The notes: a model not told the origin generated them from the letters alone. A DNA stretch of 23,711 nt from Dehalococcoidales bacterium (GCA_028706995.1 JAQTVR010000003.1:1-23711); one strand, 5' to 3'; positions 7,752 to 16,088 are shown, numbered from the stretch's first letter. Made by a program: numbers and translations.

Positions 7752-8723
7752 CTAATGCCTCCTTCTCATGGACATTTGCTTTAATTGATCTTTAAAACTC
7801 ACTTCTTCCTCCCGAATAGCACGCCCGGTCAGTTTTAGGAAGACATCGTCTAGTGTCGGACGGTGTACGCTTATAGAAATAAGACTGCTATCGAAATGCC
7901 CTACCAGTTTGGGAAGAAATTTGTCACCCTGAGCAATATTAAAGGTAACTTCATCTTTATCGATCATCGAAGATATTCCATACCTTTCTTTTAATTCCAG
8001 GACTGCTGCCTTATTATCTTCGGCTTTTAACCTTACCTGGTCGCCTCCAATAGAATCTTTGAGCTTATCCGGTGTATCCATGGCTATTATACGCCCGTGG
8101 TCGATAATAGTAATGCGGTCACAGTTTTCGGCTTCATCCATATAATGCGTGGTCAAAAATATAGTTAAATTATGTTTGCGCCGCATATTATGAATATGAT
8201 CCCATATATGCCGGCGGTTCTGCGGGTCTAATCCTTGAGTCGGCTCATCTAAAAAAAGAACCTTAGGGCTATGTAGTAACCCGCGGGCAAGCTCCAGTCT
8301 CCTTTTCATCCCACCGGAAAAGGTGCTTACCTTACTTTTTCGCCTGTCGGACAATTCGACCAATTCCAGCAATTCTTTAATACTCTCTTCACTTTCTTTT
8401 TTAGGGATTTTATATGCATAAGCATGAAACCTCAGGTTTTGTTCAGCGCTTAAATATTCATCGAGAGTGGATTCCTGGAAGACCAGACCTATAGACTTGC
8501 GCACTTCAGCCCGCTGTTTAACTACATCGTAACCGTTAACCGTTGCTTTGCCCGACGTAGGTGTGAGCAAGGTGCACAGCATATTGATGGTTGTCGTTTT
8601 TCCTGCCCCGTTAGGCCCTAAAAAGCCGAATATCTCTCCTCCTTTTACGCCGAAAGAAACCCTGTCTACTGCCAACAAATTCCCAAATTTCTTGGAAAGT
8701 GCATCGACTTCGATTATGCTCAT
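7752..8723 (-). CDS. ABC transporter ATP-binding protein (DrrA-like)
   Basis: A 323-residue ATPase driving the ABC-2 exporter. All nucleotide-binding motifs are present: Walker A GPNGAGKTT (residues 36-44), Q-loop Gln83, signature FSGGMKRR (135-142), Walker B VLFLDE (155-160) and H-loop His193 (TTHYMDEAE). The C-terminal extension ends with RPTLDDVFLKLTGR, the hallmark of the DrrA daunorubicin-resistance-type family. The start ATG has AAGGGAGA upstream. It lies between the AbrB regulator (95 bases upstream) and the permease (9 bases downstream). Confidence 0.94.
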   Translation of the reverse strand: MSIIEVDALSKKFGNLLAVDRVSFGVKGGEIFGFLGPNGAGKTTTINMLCTLLTPTSGKATVNGYDVVKQRAEVRKSIGLVFQESTLDEYLSAEQNLRFHAYAYKIPKKESEESIKELLELVELSDRRKSKVSTFSGGMKRRLELARGLLHSPKVLFLDEPTQGLDPQNRRHIWDHIHNMRRKHNLTIFLTTHYMDEAENCDRITIIDHGRIIAMDTPDKLKDSIGGDQVRLKAEDNKAAVLELKERYGISSMIDKDEVTFNIAQGDKFLPKLVGHFDSSLISISVHRPTLDDVFLKLTGRAIREEEVSFKDQLKQMSMRRRH

Positions 8724-8798
8724 TTGTTTCTCCCTTTGGTATTAACATTCTCTTCGACAATATTGGTTTTATCCCATTATCGGCAACTAACCGTTACT

Positions 8799-8822
8799 GT
8801 AAATATTTACTATGATTTTTAC
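8799..8822. promoter_or_regulatory. Candidate AbrB operator between abrB-like gene and ABC genes
   Basis: A perfect 12-bp palindrome GTAAATATTTAC (8799-8810) lies directly beside TATGATTTTTAC (8811-8822). The second 12-mer occurs again exactly at 9105-9116, next to the promoter of the AbrB-like gene. The copy here overlaps the stop of that gene, just upstream of the ABC genes. A shared regulator site is inferred. Confidence 0.35.
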
Positions 8823-9088
8823 TGTATCTTATCATTCTTTTCTTTAGTAACAATTTCTTCTAACTGAGACATCATCCCTTTAGCCCTGGTGAGAAATTCC
8901 GCCATAGATTCAGACCTGATAAATACTAAATCTTGTCCACCGTGTCCGCCGAATACCAGCAGTTTAGTAGCGGGAGAAATATTCATATCACGACGAGCCT
9001 CAGCAGGAATAACCACCTGACCTCTTTCCCCGACCGTGGTAGAGCCATAGAACTTATGTTCCCTTTCACCCATAATCTTTGATTCCAT
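8819..9088 (-). CDS. AbrB/SpoVT/MazE-type transcriptional regulator
   Basis: An 89-residue DNA-binding protein with a single swapped-hairpin AbrB domain. TTVGERGQVVIPAEARRDM (about residues 17-35) is the family signature, followed by the beta strands KLLVFGG and DLVFIRS. The C-terminal third is helical and charged (MMSQLEEIVTKEKND), which could mediate oligomerisation. It resembles stand-alone AbrB regulators rather than a MazE antitoxin, and no toxin gene is adjacent. The start at 9086-9088 is supported by AAGGAGG five bases upstream; an internal ATG six codons in is less likely. It is the first gene of the unit with the ABC exporter and is probably its regulator. Confidence 0.88.
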   Translation of the reverse strand: MESKIMGEREHKFYGSTTVGERGQVVIPAEARRDMNISPATKLLVFGGHGGQDLVFIRSESMAEFLTRAKGMMSQLEEIVTKEKNDKIQ

Positions 9089-9104
9089 ACCCCCCCTCCT
9101 TGTA

Positions 9105-9116
9105 TATGATTTTTAC
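9105..9116. promoter_or_regulatory. Second copy of the 12-bp motif at the abrB-like promoter
   Basis: TATGATTTTTAC, identical to 8811-8822, lies between the -10 box (9117-9122) and the ribosome site of the AbrB-like gene. A protein bound here would block transcription initiation, consistent with autoregulation. This is inferred from position and repetition only. Confidence 0.35.
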
Positions 9117-9145
9117 AATATATCATTTTAATCATACTCATTCAA
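9117..9145 (-). promoter_or_regulatory. Promoter of the AbrB-ABC exporter unit
   Basis: On the minus strand TTGAAT (9140-9145) is followed after exactly 17 bases by TATATT (9117-9122), with a TGA extension before the -10. The predicted leader is about 20 bases. Confidence 0.6.
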
Positions 9146-9203
9146 CTATTTCATATTAACCTTTGAACAAACATCTTTTATAAAATATGTACCGCTATTT
9201 AAT

Positions 9204-9232
9204 TTGCGGCAATTTATAGAATATGATATTAT
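9204..9232 (+). promoter_or_regulatory. Promoter of the glutamate synthase/hisHF operon
   Basis: TTGCGG (9204-9209) and TATTAT (9227-9232) are separated by exactly 17 bases. Transcription would start near 9239, about 45 bases before the ATG of the Fe-S protein. This appears to be the main promoter for the plus-strand block. A TATAAT at 9835-9840 before hisH may add an internal one. Confidence 0.5.
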
Positions 9233-9234
9233 AA

Positions 9235-9255
9235 GGTATACGGCTACCGTATTCC
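9235..9255. promoter_or_regulatory. Palindrome over the predicted transcription start
   Basis: GGTATACGG (9235-9243) and CCGTATTCC (9247-9255) are inverted repeats with one mismatch and a three-base centre. It sits just after the -10 box, where a repressor would act. No known operator is recognised. Confidence 0.35.
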
Positions 9256-9284
9256 GTTATTTGGTAATAGAGGGAATAACCCCG

Positions 9285-9779
9285 ATGAGAAAAATATATA
9301 TTAAAGAAGAAGTGTGCATCGGTTGTGGACTTTGCGAGGTGTATTGCCAGTTACAACATTCCAGTGTTCGGGACCTGATTAAAACCTTTAAAAAGAGGTT
9401 GCCCCGTCCGTTACCCAGGGTCAGGGTAGAAACTAAAGGCAATGTTTCCTTTTCGGTTCGTTGCCGCAACTGCGATGAGCCGGCATGCGCTTACGCCTGT
9501 CTTACCGGAGCTATTACACGCAACCCGGAAACCCGAATGATAACGGTAGACGAAGAGAAGTGCATCGGTTGCTGCACCTGCATGATGGTATGCCCGCTGG
9601 GGGCAATAAAACAGGATAAAGAGCATAAGAAAATGCTCAAGTGCGACTTCTGCCATGGGGAAGAAATACCTGCCTGTGTCGCCAACTGTCCTAACGAAGC
9701 TCTATTTTGCCTTGAACTGGACGATGCGTTAACCGATGTAAAAATGCGAATCCCATCACCTGTTTCTCAGGCTGTTTGA
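9285..9779 (+). CDS. Polyferredoxin-type Fe-S protein with four [4Fe-4S] clusters
   Basis: A 164-residue electron-transfer protein of the HycB/CooF/DmsB type. Sixteen cysteines are arranged for four [4Fe-4S] clusters: Cys11-14-17-21, Cys60-63-68-72, Cys93-96-99-103 (with an extra Cys97) and Cys120-123-131-135. The start is ATG at 9285 with AGAGGG ten bases upstream; the frame runs 81 bases further upstream to a TTG, but that region overlaps the promoter. It is the first gene of the glutamate synthase block. Here it probably carries electrons between the FAD oxidoreductase and the FMN/ferredoxin synthase subunit, an inference from context. It could also serve an unrelated oxidoreductase. No Tat or Sec signal, so cytoplasmic. 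Confidence 0.88.
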   Translation: MRKIYIKEEVCIGCGLCEVYCQLQHSSVRDLIKTFKKRLPRPLPRVRVETKGNVSFSVRCRNCDEPACAYACLTGAITRNPETRMITVDEEKCIGCCTCMMVCPLGAIKQDKEHKKMLKCDFCHGEEIPACVANCPNEALFCLELDDALTDVKMRIPSPVSQAV

Positions 9780-9866
9780 ACAAGGGATTTGCTAAGCTGT
9801 AAAATTCGTGTTTAAATTATTCATCAGGGCTGAATATAATACACGTTTAGAAAAAGGATATTTTAA

Positions 9867-10493
9867 ATGATAACTATCATCGATTATGGCGCCGGAAATC
9901 TGCGAAGCGTGCTTAACGCTTTCGCCAGGCTGGGTTATGCGACGAAACTGGCAAAGACCCCGCAGGAAGTACTAAATGCTGGGGTTGTTATACTCCCCGG
10001 GGTTGGCGCCGCCGCACATACGATGGACAGTTTAAGAAAGGCCGGATTGGATAAGGCAATCCGCAGCTATATCGCCGAAGACCGCCATTTCCTGGGTATA
10101 TGTATCGGTATGCAGATACTGCTTACCGGCACCGAGGAAGGCGGCTGGCACCAGTGCCTGGATATAGTTCCAGGCAAGGTAAAGAGATTTTCCGGATGTC
10201 TAAAAGTTCCCCACATGGGATGGAACCAGGTAAAACAAAAAAAGGCTCACCCGATTTTTGAGGGGATTCCCGATGAAGCGGATTTCTATTTCGTGCACAG
10301 TTATTACACCGACCCGGACGATAAATCAGCAGTGGCTGCCGAAACAACCTATGGTTCCCCGTTTTGCAGCGCTATAATCAAGGGGAATATGATAGCTACT
10401 CAATTCCATCCGGAAAAGAGCGGCGAAATCGGGCTAAAGGTATACGATAATTTTATTAAGATTGCTACCGGTAATAAAACCGGAAAAATCTAA
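9867..10493 (+). CDS. hisH: Imidazole glycerol phosphate synthase, glutaminase subunit HisH
   Basis: HisH hydrolyses glutamine and passes ammonia through HisF to make imidazole glycerol phosphate and AICAR in histidine synthesis. At 208 residues it has normal length. It is a class I (triad) amidotransferase with nucleophile Cys79 in GICIGMQ, and His181 and Glu183 in FHPEKSG. It also shows the HisH start ITIIDYGAGNLRSV and the oxyanion region LPGVGA. The start has AAAGGA upstream. Unusually it is separated from hisF by two genes of glutamate synthase, yet all are on one strand with short gaps. No other his genes are in the window. The upstream gap of 87 bases contains TATAAT at 9835-9840, which could give an internal promoter. 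Confidence 0.95.
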   Translation: MITIIDYGAGNLRSVLNAFARLGYATKLAKTPQEVLNAGVVILPGVGAAAHTMDSLRKAGLDKAIRSYIAEDRHFLGICIGMQILLTGTEEGGWHQCLDIVPGKVKRFSGCLKVPHMGWNQVKQKKAHPIFEGIPDEADFYFVHSYYTDPDDKSAVAAETTYGSPFCSAIIKGNMIATQFHPEKSGEIGLKVYDNFIKIATGNKTGKI

Positions 10494-10511
10494 TAGTAAA
10501 GTGATAAAACG

Positions 10512-11834
10512 ATGAAAAAGACAGAAAGAATAAAATACCTGATCATCGGCAACTCTGCCGGAGGAATAGGTGCTGCCGAGGCCATCCGCGAGGTGGATAA
10601 GAACGGCACCATTATTATCGTCTCCGATGAACCCTATCCTGCCTACTCCCGCCCGCTTATCTCGGACTACCTGTCAGGCAAGCGTTCCATTGAGAAGATG
10701 AATTACCGGCCTTTCGATTTCTATGAGAAGAACAGTATCAGCACCATATTGGGCGAAAAAGTTAACCGGGTTGATTTTAAGAATAATACCGTTACCTTTA
10801 GCAACGGGCATATACTTACCTGGGAAAAACTGCTTATCGCCACCGGCGGCACCCCAATAGTTCCTCCGATGGATGGCAAAGAGGCAAGGGGGGTTTTTAC
10901 CTTTACCACGCTTGGTGATGCCAGGGCAATCGATGAATATCTCAATCAGAAAACCGGAGCAAATGCCGTTGTTATCGGGGGTGGGCTTATTGGTGTCAGC
11001 GTTACGGAATCGTTACTAAAACGAGGCGTGAAGGTTTCAATTATTGAAATGAAAGATCGCGTCCTTAATATAATTCTCGATGAAATAACATCGGCTATGG
11101 AAGATAAAGCCATCAGGGCATCCGGCGCCGAGATAATCACCGGTCACACGGTAACTAAAATTAACAGTAACTCCCGGGGTGAGGTTGAGAGCGTAACTCT
11201 GGATGACGGCAAAACGATACCCTGCAGCATAGTTATCATATCTATCGGCATCAGGCCGCGCCTTGAACTGGTTCAAAATAGCGAAATAAAAATAAATCGC
11301 GGTATTGTAGTCAACATGCATATGGAAACTTCTATTCCAAATGTTTATGCCTGCGGCGATGCTGCCGAGGCCTACGATTTTATATACCGGGAAAACCGCC
11401 TGACCCCTATCTGGCCTAATGCTTACCTTGGGGGAAGAATTGCCGGTTTAAACATGTCGGGGAAAACAGCCGAATACCCCGGGGGCACTGCTTTAAATGC
11501 CATAAAGTACTTCGGAGTATACATAGTTTCAGCGGGAATGGCCGCTTCCCCCGATAGCACATATGAAGAGGTTGTTGCCAACGGAGAAAGTTCATATAAA
11601 AAATTGATATTAAAAGAAGGTTTTATCACAGGGATGGTTTTCAGCGGCGATGTTGATAGAGCTGGGATTATCTATAACCTGATGAAAGACAGGTTATACG
11701 TTAACAGCTTTAAGAATGACCTGGTAACCGAGAACTTCGGCTTATTGTCTCTGCCGGAAAAAATATGGCGCAACAGGCTGGCAACATCACCGCTTGAGTC
11801 CGATAGTTCGAAGAGTTCGGTAAGCCCCTGCTAG
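10512..11834 (+). CDS. FAD-dependent pyridine nucleotide-disulfide-type oxidoreductase
   Basis: A 440-residue flavoprotein of the NADH oxidase/rubredoxin reductase/NirB-like family. The N-terminal FAD Rossmann motif is LIIGNSAGGIGAAEA (residues 10-24). YSRPLISDYLSGK follows, then the second, NAD(P)H-binding Rossmann motif VVIGGGLIG near 151-159. The FAD-contact motif VYACGDAAEAYD is near 278-289. No redox CxxC pair is seen, so it is not a thioredoxin-reductase type. Set between Fe-S and amidotransferase genes, it probably feeds electrons from NAD(P)H to the glutamate synthase, replacing the usual GltD small subunit, to which it is not closely similar. That role is inferred from neighbours. 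The ribosome site is weak (AAAGTGA). Confidence 0.87.
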   Translation: MKKTERIKYLIIGNSAGGIGAAEAIREVDKNGTIIIVSDEPYPAYSRPLISDYLSGKRSIEKMNYRPFDFYEKNSISTILGEKVNRVDFKNNTVTFSNGHILTWEKLLIATGGTPIVPPMDGKEARGVFTFTTLGDARAIDEYLNQKTGANAVVIGGGLIGVSVTESLLKRGVKVSIIEMKDRVLNIILDEITSAMEDKAIRASGAEIITGHTVTKINSNSRGEVESVTLDDGKTIPCSIVIISIGIRPRLELVQNSEIKINRGIVVNMHMETSIPNVYACGDAAEAYDFIYRENRLTPIWPNAYLGGRIAGLNMSGKTAEYPGGTALNAIKYFGVYIVSAGMAASPDSTYEEVVANGESSYKKLILKEGFITGMVFSGDVDRAGIIYNLMKDRLYVNSFKNDLVTENFGLLSLPEKIWRNRLATSPLESDSSKSSVSPC

Positions 11835-11886
11835 TCAGCCGAAATGATAACTCGCCATAAACCACTATTATGTAAAGGAGCCGAAG

Positions 11887-13029
11887 ATGCAGAATCTAGG
11901 GCATGTAAATAATAATCATAACGACGATAAGGTAATAGATGCCTGCTCTATATTTGGAGCGATGAACACCTTGGGTCATAGATTTTCCGGAGAGGGCGTT
12001 ATTAAGGCTATTGCCAATATGCATGATCGCGGCAACGGCCTGGGTGGAGGCTTTGCTATTTACGGGTTATATCCGGAATATACGGATTTATATGCCTTTC
12101 ATATCATGTATCTAAGCCAGCAGGGTAAACAGGAAACAGAGGCATTTTTAAAAGATAATTTTAAAATCTTCCACCAGGAGGATGTGCCGACACGAAAGAC
12201 CATTAAAATTATCAACCCTCCGCTGGTTCGACGCTATTTCGTGGATATTAACATGCATCAACCCGATAACGCACTGCATAATGACTATATACTTGATAAG
12301 GTGATGCAGATAAATACACGGCTCTGCGACAGTTTCGTTTTTTCCAGTGGCAAGGATATGGCTGTCTTTAAAGGGGTGGGTTATCCCGAAGAGATAGCTG
12401 AGTTCTTTTGCCTGGAACAATATAAAGGATATATCTGGACATCTCACGGCAGATTCCCTACCAATACCCAGGGGTGGTGGGGAGGCGCTCACCCGTTCAG
12501 TATCCTGGATTGGACAGTAGTTCATAATGGAGAGATCTCATCCTATGGCATCAACCAGCGCTACCTTGAGGGATTTGGATATCATTGCACCATGCAGACG
12601 GATACCGAAGCTATAGCCTATGCCGTCGACCTGCTGGTGCGTAAACATAAATTACCCGTCGAGATAATGGCAAAGGTATTCGCTCCGCCGTTCTGGGATG
12701 ATATCGACCGCATGCCGCCTAAAGAACACGAACTGGTACAGGCGCTTAGACAGGTTTACGGCAGCCTGATGCTAAATGGCCCCTTTGCCGTCTTGATAGC
12801 GCACCATGGAGAGCTTATAGGTCTTACCGACCGCATAAGACTGCGCCCGTTAACCATCGGAGAAAAGGGAGACATGGTCTACCTTTCATCCGAAGAATCA
12901 GCTATACGGCTTGTTAGCCCCGAACTGGATAGAGCCTGGATTCCCATGGGAGGAGAGCCGGTTATTACCCGGCTCAAGATAGGAAATGAACAAAAAGACG
13001 GCTCTATCAAGGAAGCTATTCCCGCCTAG
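11887..13029 (+). CDS. Glutamate synthase, class II glutamine amidotransferase subunit (GlxB-like)
   Basis: A 380-residue stand-alone version of the N-terminal domain of the GltB large subunit. It releases ammonia from glutamine for transfer to 2-oxoglutarate. The nucleophile is expected to be Cys20 in DACSIFGAMN, so a 19-residue propeptide must be removed, as in GltB and other Ntn amidotransferases. Further landmarks are SHGRFPTNTQGWWGGAHPF and DWTVVHNGEISSYG (substrate loop), MQTDTEA, and LTDRIRLRPLTIGE near the end. The start has an excellent ribosome site, AAAGGAG, seven bases before ATG. The gap to hisF is 11 bases, indicating one operon. This three-way splitting of GltB is known from archaea and some bacteria. 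Confidence 0.92.
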   Translation: MQNLGHVNNNHNDDKVIDACSIFGAMNTLGHRFSGEGVIKAIANMHDRGNGLGGGFAIYGLYPEYTDLYAFHIMYLSQQGKQETEAFLKDNFKIFHQEDVPTRKTIKIINPPLVRRYFVDINMHQPDNALHNDYILDKVMQINTRLCDSFVFSSGKDMAVFKGVGYPEEIAEFFCLEQYKGYIWTSHGRFPTNTQGWWGGAHPFSILDWTVVHNGEISSYGINQRYLEGFGYHCTMQTDTEAIAYAVDLLVRKHKLPVEIMAKVFAPPFWDDIDRMPPKEHELVQALRQVYGSLMLNGPFAVLIAHHGELIGLTDRIRLRPLTIGEKGDMVYLSSEESAIRLVSPELDRAWIPMGGEPVITRLKIGNEQKDGSIKEAIPA

Positions 13030-13040
13030 GAGTAAGCAAA

Positions 13041-13808
13041 ATGTTAACTAAGAGGGTTATCCCCTGTCTTGATGTAAAAGACGGGCGGGTGGTAAAAGGA
13101 AGAAGTTTTATAAATTTGTGCGATGCCGGCGACCCGGTAGAGCTTGCCGATTTTTATTATAAGGAAGGCGCCGATGAACTGGTTTTCCTGGATATATCCG
13201 CCAGTTCCGAGGGACGAGATACTATGGTTGAAGTGGTGGAACGCATCTCGGAAAAGGTGTTTATGCCGCTAACCGTGGGCGGTGGACTTCGAAGCATAGA
13301 TAATATTCGACGCATGCTGCTTGCCGGTGCGGATAAGACATCTTTAAATACCGCGGCAGTACTCAACCCCGACCTGATTAGGGAAGGGGCGGATAAATTC
13401 GGTAGCCAGTGTATAGTGGTGGCCATAGATGTCAGGCGCGTGGTTGCCAGTAAAGAACCCAAATGGGAGGTTTATACTCATGGTGGACAAAAACCCTCCG
13501 GCCTGGATGCGCTGGAATGGGCAAAGAAAGTGGTTGCGCTTGGCGCAGGAGAGATACTCCTTACCAGCATGGATGCCGACGGGCACCAGTCGGGATACGA
13601 TAATGAACTTACACGCACTATCTCCGAGGCAATTAGCGTGCCGGTAATTGCCAGCGGTGGCGCAGGTTCCCCAAAGGACCTGTATGATGCCCTGGTTTTG
13701 GGCAAAGCCGATGCAGTGCTGGCAGCCAGCATACTGCACTACAACAACTATACGATAAGTAGTATCAAGGATTACCTGGAAAAACATGGGATCCCAGTAC
13801 GTATATAA
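13041..13808 (+). CDS. hisF: Imidazole glycerol phosphate synthase, cyclase subunit HisF
   Basis: HisF takes ammonia from HisH and cyclises PRFAR to imidazole glycerol phosphate and AICAR. At 255 residues it is a complete (beta/alpha)8 barrel. Both catalytic aspartates are in their standard positions, Asp11 (RVIPCLDVKDGRVVKG) and Asp130 (VVAIDVRR). The two phosphate-binding sites are clear: LTVGGGLRS and VIASGGAGSP. LLTSMDADGHQSGYD is the typical loop 6. It appears to be a true HisF, not a HisA or WbuZ paralogue. GGAG overlaps the stop of the preceding gene and serves as ribosome site. It lies between two glutamate synthase subunit genes, 13 bases before the next ATG. Confidence 0.96.
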   Translation: MLTKRVIPCLDVKDGRVVKGRSFINLCDAGDPVELADFYYKEGADELVFLDISASSEGRDTMVEVVERISEKVFMPLTVGGGLRSIDNIRRMLLAGADKTSLNTAAVLNPDLIREGADKFGSQCIVVAIDVRRVVASKEPKWEVYTHGGQKPSGLDALEWAKKVVALGAGEILLTSMDADGHQSGYDNELTRTISEAISVPVIASGGAGSPKDLYDALVLGKADAVLAASILHYNNYTISSIKDYLEKHGIPVRI

Positions 13809-13821
13809 AAAGGTAAAGACG

Positions 13822-15327
13822 ATGAAGACATATTTAACTTCTAAATTTGCTGTAATCAGAGACCCCGACAGGTGCATTCAATGTCAGGTGTGTATCAACC
13901 AGTGCGGCTTTAATGCCAACTATTTCGACGCCGAAGAGAACGAGGTTAAGAGCCGCAATGAAAACTGCGTTGATTGCCAGCGATGTGTTATCTTCTGCCC
14001 TACCCAAGCCTTAACCGTTACCGGCGCTCCGCTGGAATACAGGTATAATTGCAACTGGAAAGCAAATGTTATAGAGGATATCAACAAGCAGGCGGAAACC
14101 GGAGGAGTTCTCCTTACCGGTATGGGCACCGATAAGGATTACCCTATATACTGGGACCACCTTTTACTCAATGCCAGTCAGGTAACCAATCCATCTATAG
14201 ACCCGTTACGCGAACCAATGGAGCTTACTACATATCTAGGCAGTAAGCCGAATAAGCTGGATATCGACCCCGATACTCTTGAGTTAAAAACAAAAATGGC
14301 GCCTCAGGTAAAGTTAAACGTACCTGTAATGTTCTCGGCAATGTCATACGGCGCCGTAAGCTTGAATGTGCAGACATCGCTGGCTAAAGCGGCTACCGAA
14401 ATCGGAACATTATGGAATACCGGCGAAGGAGGGCTGCATTCCAGCCTGATTAAATACGGAAATAATACCACCGTACAGGTGGCTTCAGGACGTTTCGGCG
14501 TCCATTCTGAATACCTGAATGCCGGCAGGATAATCGAGATCAAGATCGGCCAGGGGGCAAAACCCGGCATCGGCGGGCATCTCCCCGGTGAAAAGGTAAG
14601 CAGCGAGGTGTCTCTAACAAGGATGATACCCCAGGATTCCGATGCCCTTTCCCCGGCACCGCATCACGATATCTATTCTATCGAGGACCTGTTGCAGCTT
14701 ATACATGCTTTAAAGGAAGCGACCAATTATTCAAAGCCGATATCGGTAAAGATCGCCGCCGTTCATAACGCCGCTGCCATTGCCAGCGGTATAGTGCGCG
14801 GGGGAGCCGATATTGTGGTTATTGACGGTTTCCGTGGGGCTACCGGCGCTGCCCCCAAGGTTATACGCGATAACGTGGGTATTCCTGTCGAACTGGGGCT
14901 GGCTTCAATCGATACGCGGCTCAGGCAGGAAGGCATCCGCAACAAGGCGTCTATCGTCGTCTCCGGCGGCATACGTAACAGTGGCGACGTTGTAAAGGCT
15001 ATCGCACTTGGTGCTGATGCAGTGAACATCGGCACTGCCGCTTTAATAGCGCTGGGTTGCCATGTCTGCCAGCAGTGCCATACCGGAAAATGCTCCTGGG
15101 GAATCTGCACCAGCGACTTGCGCCTGACCAGGAGAGTTAATCCTGAAGTCGGTGCCCGCAGATTGACGAATCTGATTCGCGGTTGGAGTTTAGAGATAAA
15201 AGATATTCTGGGCGGATTGGGCGTTAATGCCATAGAAAGCCTCAAAGGTAACCGTTTACATTTACGAGGTATCGGCTTAACCGATACGGAGCTTGAAATA
15301 CTGGGTGTCAGGGTTGCAGGGAGTTAA
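13822..15327 (+). CDS. Glutamate synthase, ferredoxin-FMN synthase subunit
   Basis: A 501-residue fusion of an N-terminal 2x[4Fe-4S] ferredoxin (Cys18-21-24-28 and Cys49-52-55-59) and the FMN-binding glutamate synthase barrel. The barrel has MFSAMSYGAVSLN, NTGEGGLH, KIGQGAKPGIGGHLPGEKV, DGFRGATGAAPKVI and VSGGIRNSGDVVKAIALGA. A cysteine group at residues 413-429 (C..C..C....C....C) fits the [3Fe-4S] site of this family. It makes glutamate from 2-oxoglutarate and ammonia using reduced flavin. ATG at 13822, with AAGGT upstream, is chosen over an in-frame ATG at 13786 that overlaps hisF. The amidotransferase and GXGXG domains of normal GltB are encoded by separate genes on either side of it. Confidence 0.93.
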   Translation: MKTYLTSKFAVIRDPDRCIQCQVCINQCGFNANYFDAEENEVKSRNENCVDCQRCVIFCPTQALTVTGAPLEYRYNCNWKANVIEDINKQAETGGVLLTGMGTDKDYPIYWDHLLLNASQVTNPSIDPLREPMELTTYLGSKPNKLDIDPDTLELKTKMAPQVKLNVPVMFSAMSYGAVSLNVQTSLAKAATEIGTLWNTGEGGLHSSLIKYGNNTTVQVASGRFGVHSEYLNAGRIIEIKIGQGAKPGIGGHLPGEKVSSEVSLTRMIPQDSDALSPAPHHDIYSIEDLLQLIHALKEATNYSKPISVKIAAVHNAAAIASGIVRGGADIVVIDGFRGATGAAPKVIRDNVGIPVELGLASIDTRLRQEGIRNKASIVVSGGIRNSGDVVKAIALGADAVNIGTAALIALGCHVCQQCHTGKCSWGICTSDLRLTRRVNPEVGARRLTNLIRGWSLEIKDILGGLGVNAIESLKGNRLHLRGIGLTDTELEILGVRVAGS

Positions 15328-15329
15328 AA

Positions 15330-16088
15330 ATGGGTATTGATAATAAAACCTTAATAAAAATAGATACTTGCGGTATTTACTACCGAGACCTTAATGCAAG
15401 GCTCAGGGAAGTAATGCAAAACGGCACGCAGAAGATAGAACTGACCAATGTCTGCGGGCAGAGGTATATAGGCACGGATCTGAATAAAAAGGTAGATATA
15501 GAGATACACGGAACCCCGGGCAATGACATGGGAGCCTTTATGAACGGGCCTAAGATAGTGGTATATGGCAATGCCCAGGACGGCTGCGGCAATACCATGA
15601 ACGAAGGTGAGATAGTCGTCCACGGGCATGCCGGCGATATTACCGGCTTATCTGCCAGGGGCGGTAAAATCTTTATAAGAGACGACGTCGGATACAGGGC
15701 CGGAATACACATGAAAGAATACAAGGAGAAGAAACCAACGATTGTTATAGGCGGCACCGCCCAGGATTTCCTTGGGGAATATATGGCCGGAGGCGTCCTT
15801 GTACTCCTGGGAATGAATCTCAAGGCCGGTGAAAAACATAAAGCCAGGTTTGTCGGCACGGGGATGCACGGCGGGGTTATCTATATAAAAGGCGAGATAG
15901 AAGATTATCAACTTGGGAAAGAAGTCGGAATTGTCGAACTGGATGAAAATGACCTCACGGTCTTACACCAACTGGTGCATGAATTTTGCGCCCATTTCGG
16001 TTGCGATGCAGATTCGATACTGAATCAGAAATTTATAAAACTCTTCCCGCGCTACCTGCGGCCTTACGGGAGGCTCTACGCTTATTAA
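15330..16088 (+). CDS. Glutamate synthase, GXGXG (beta-helix) domain subunit (GlxC-like)
   Basis: A 252-residue stand-alone version of the C-terminal right-handed beta-helix domain of GltB. The repeated Gly-rich turns are visible: GTPGNDMGAFMNG, GNAQDGCGNTMNEG, GHAGDITGLSARGG, GGTAQDFLGEYMAGG and GTGMHGGVIYIKG. In whole GltB this domain has a structural role and helps link the amidotransferase and synthase sites. The ATG comes two bases after the stop of the preceding gene, so translation is coupled. The last 50 residues (LHQLVHEFCAHFGCDAD...) form a helical tail. The same domain also occurs in formylmethanofuran dehydrogenase FwdC, but context makes glutamate synthase far more likely. Confidence 0.92.
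   Translation: MGIDNKTLIKIDTCGIYYRDLNARLREVMQNGTQKIELTNVCGQRYIGTDLNKKVDIEIHGTPGNDMGAFMNGPKIVVYGNAQDGCGNTMNEGEIVVHGHAGDITGLSARGGKIFIRDDVGYRAGIHMKEYKEKKPTIVIGGTAQDFLGEYMAGGVLVLLGMNLKAGEKHKARFVGTGMHGGVIYIKGEIEDYQLGKEVGIVELDENDLTVLHQLVHEFCAHFGCDADSILNQKFIKLFPRYLRPYGRLYAY

Noticed and set aside
9116..9128. CAATATATCATTT shared between the abrB-like promoter and the glnA leader (18984-18996)
   Set aside because: Very AT-rich 13-mer in unrelated functional positions (over a minus-strand -10 in one case); likely chance.
13786..13821. Earlier ATG start for the FMN synthase subunit
   Set aside because: It would overlap hisF by 23 bases without a ribosome site, whereas ATG at 13822 has AAGGT at good spacing.
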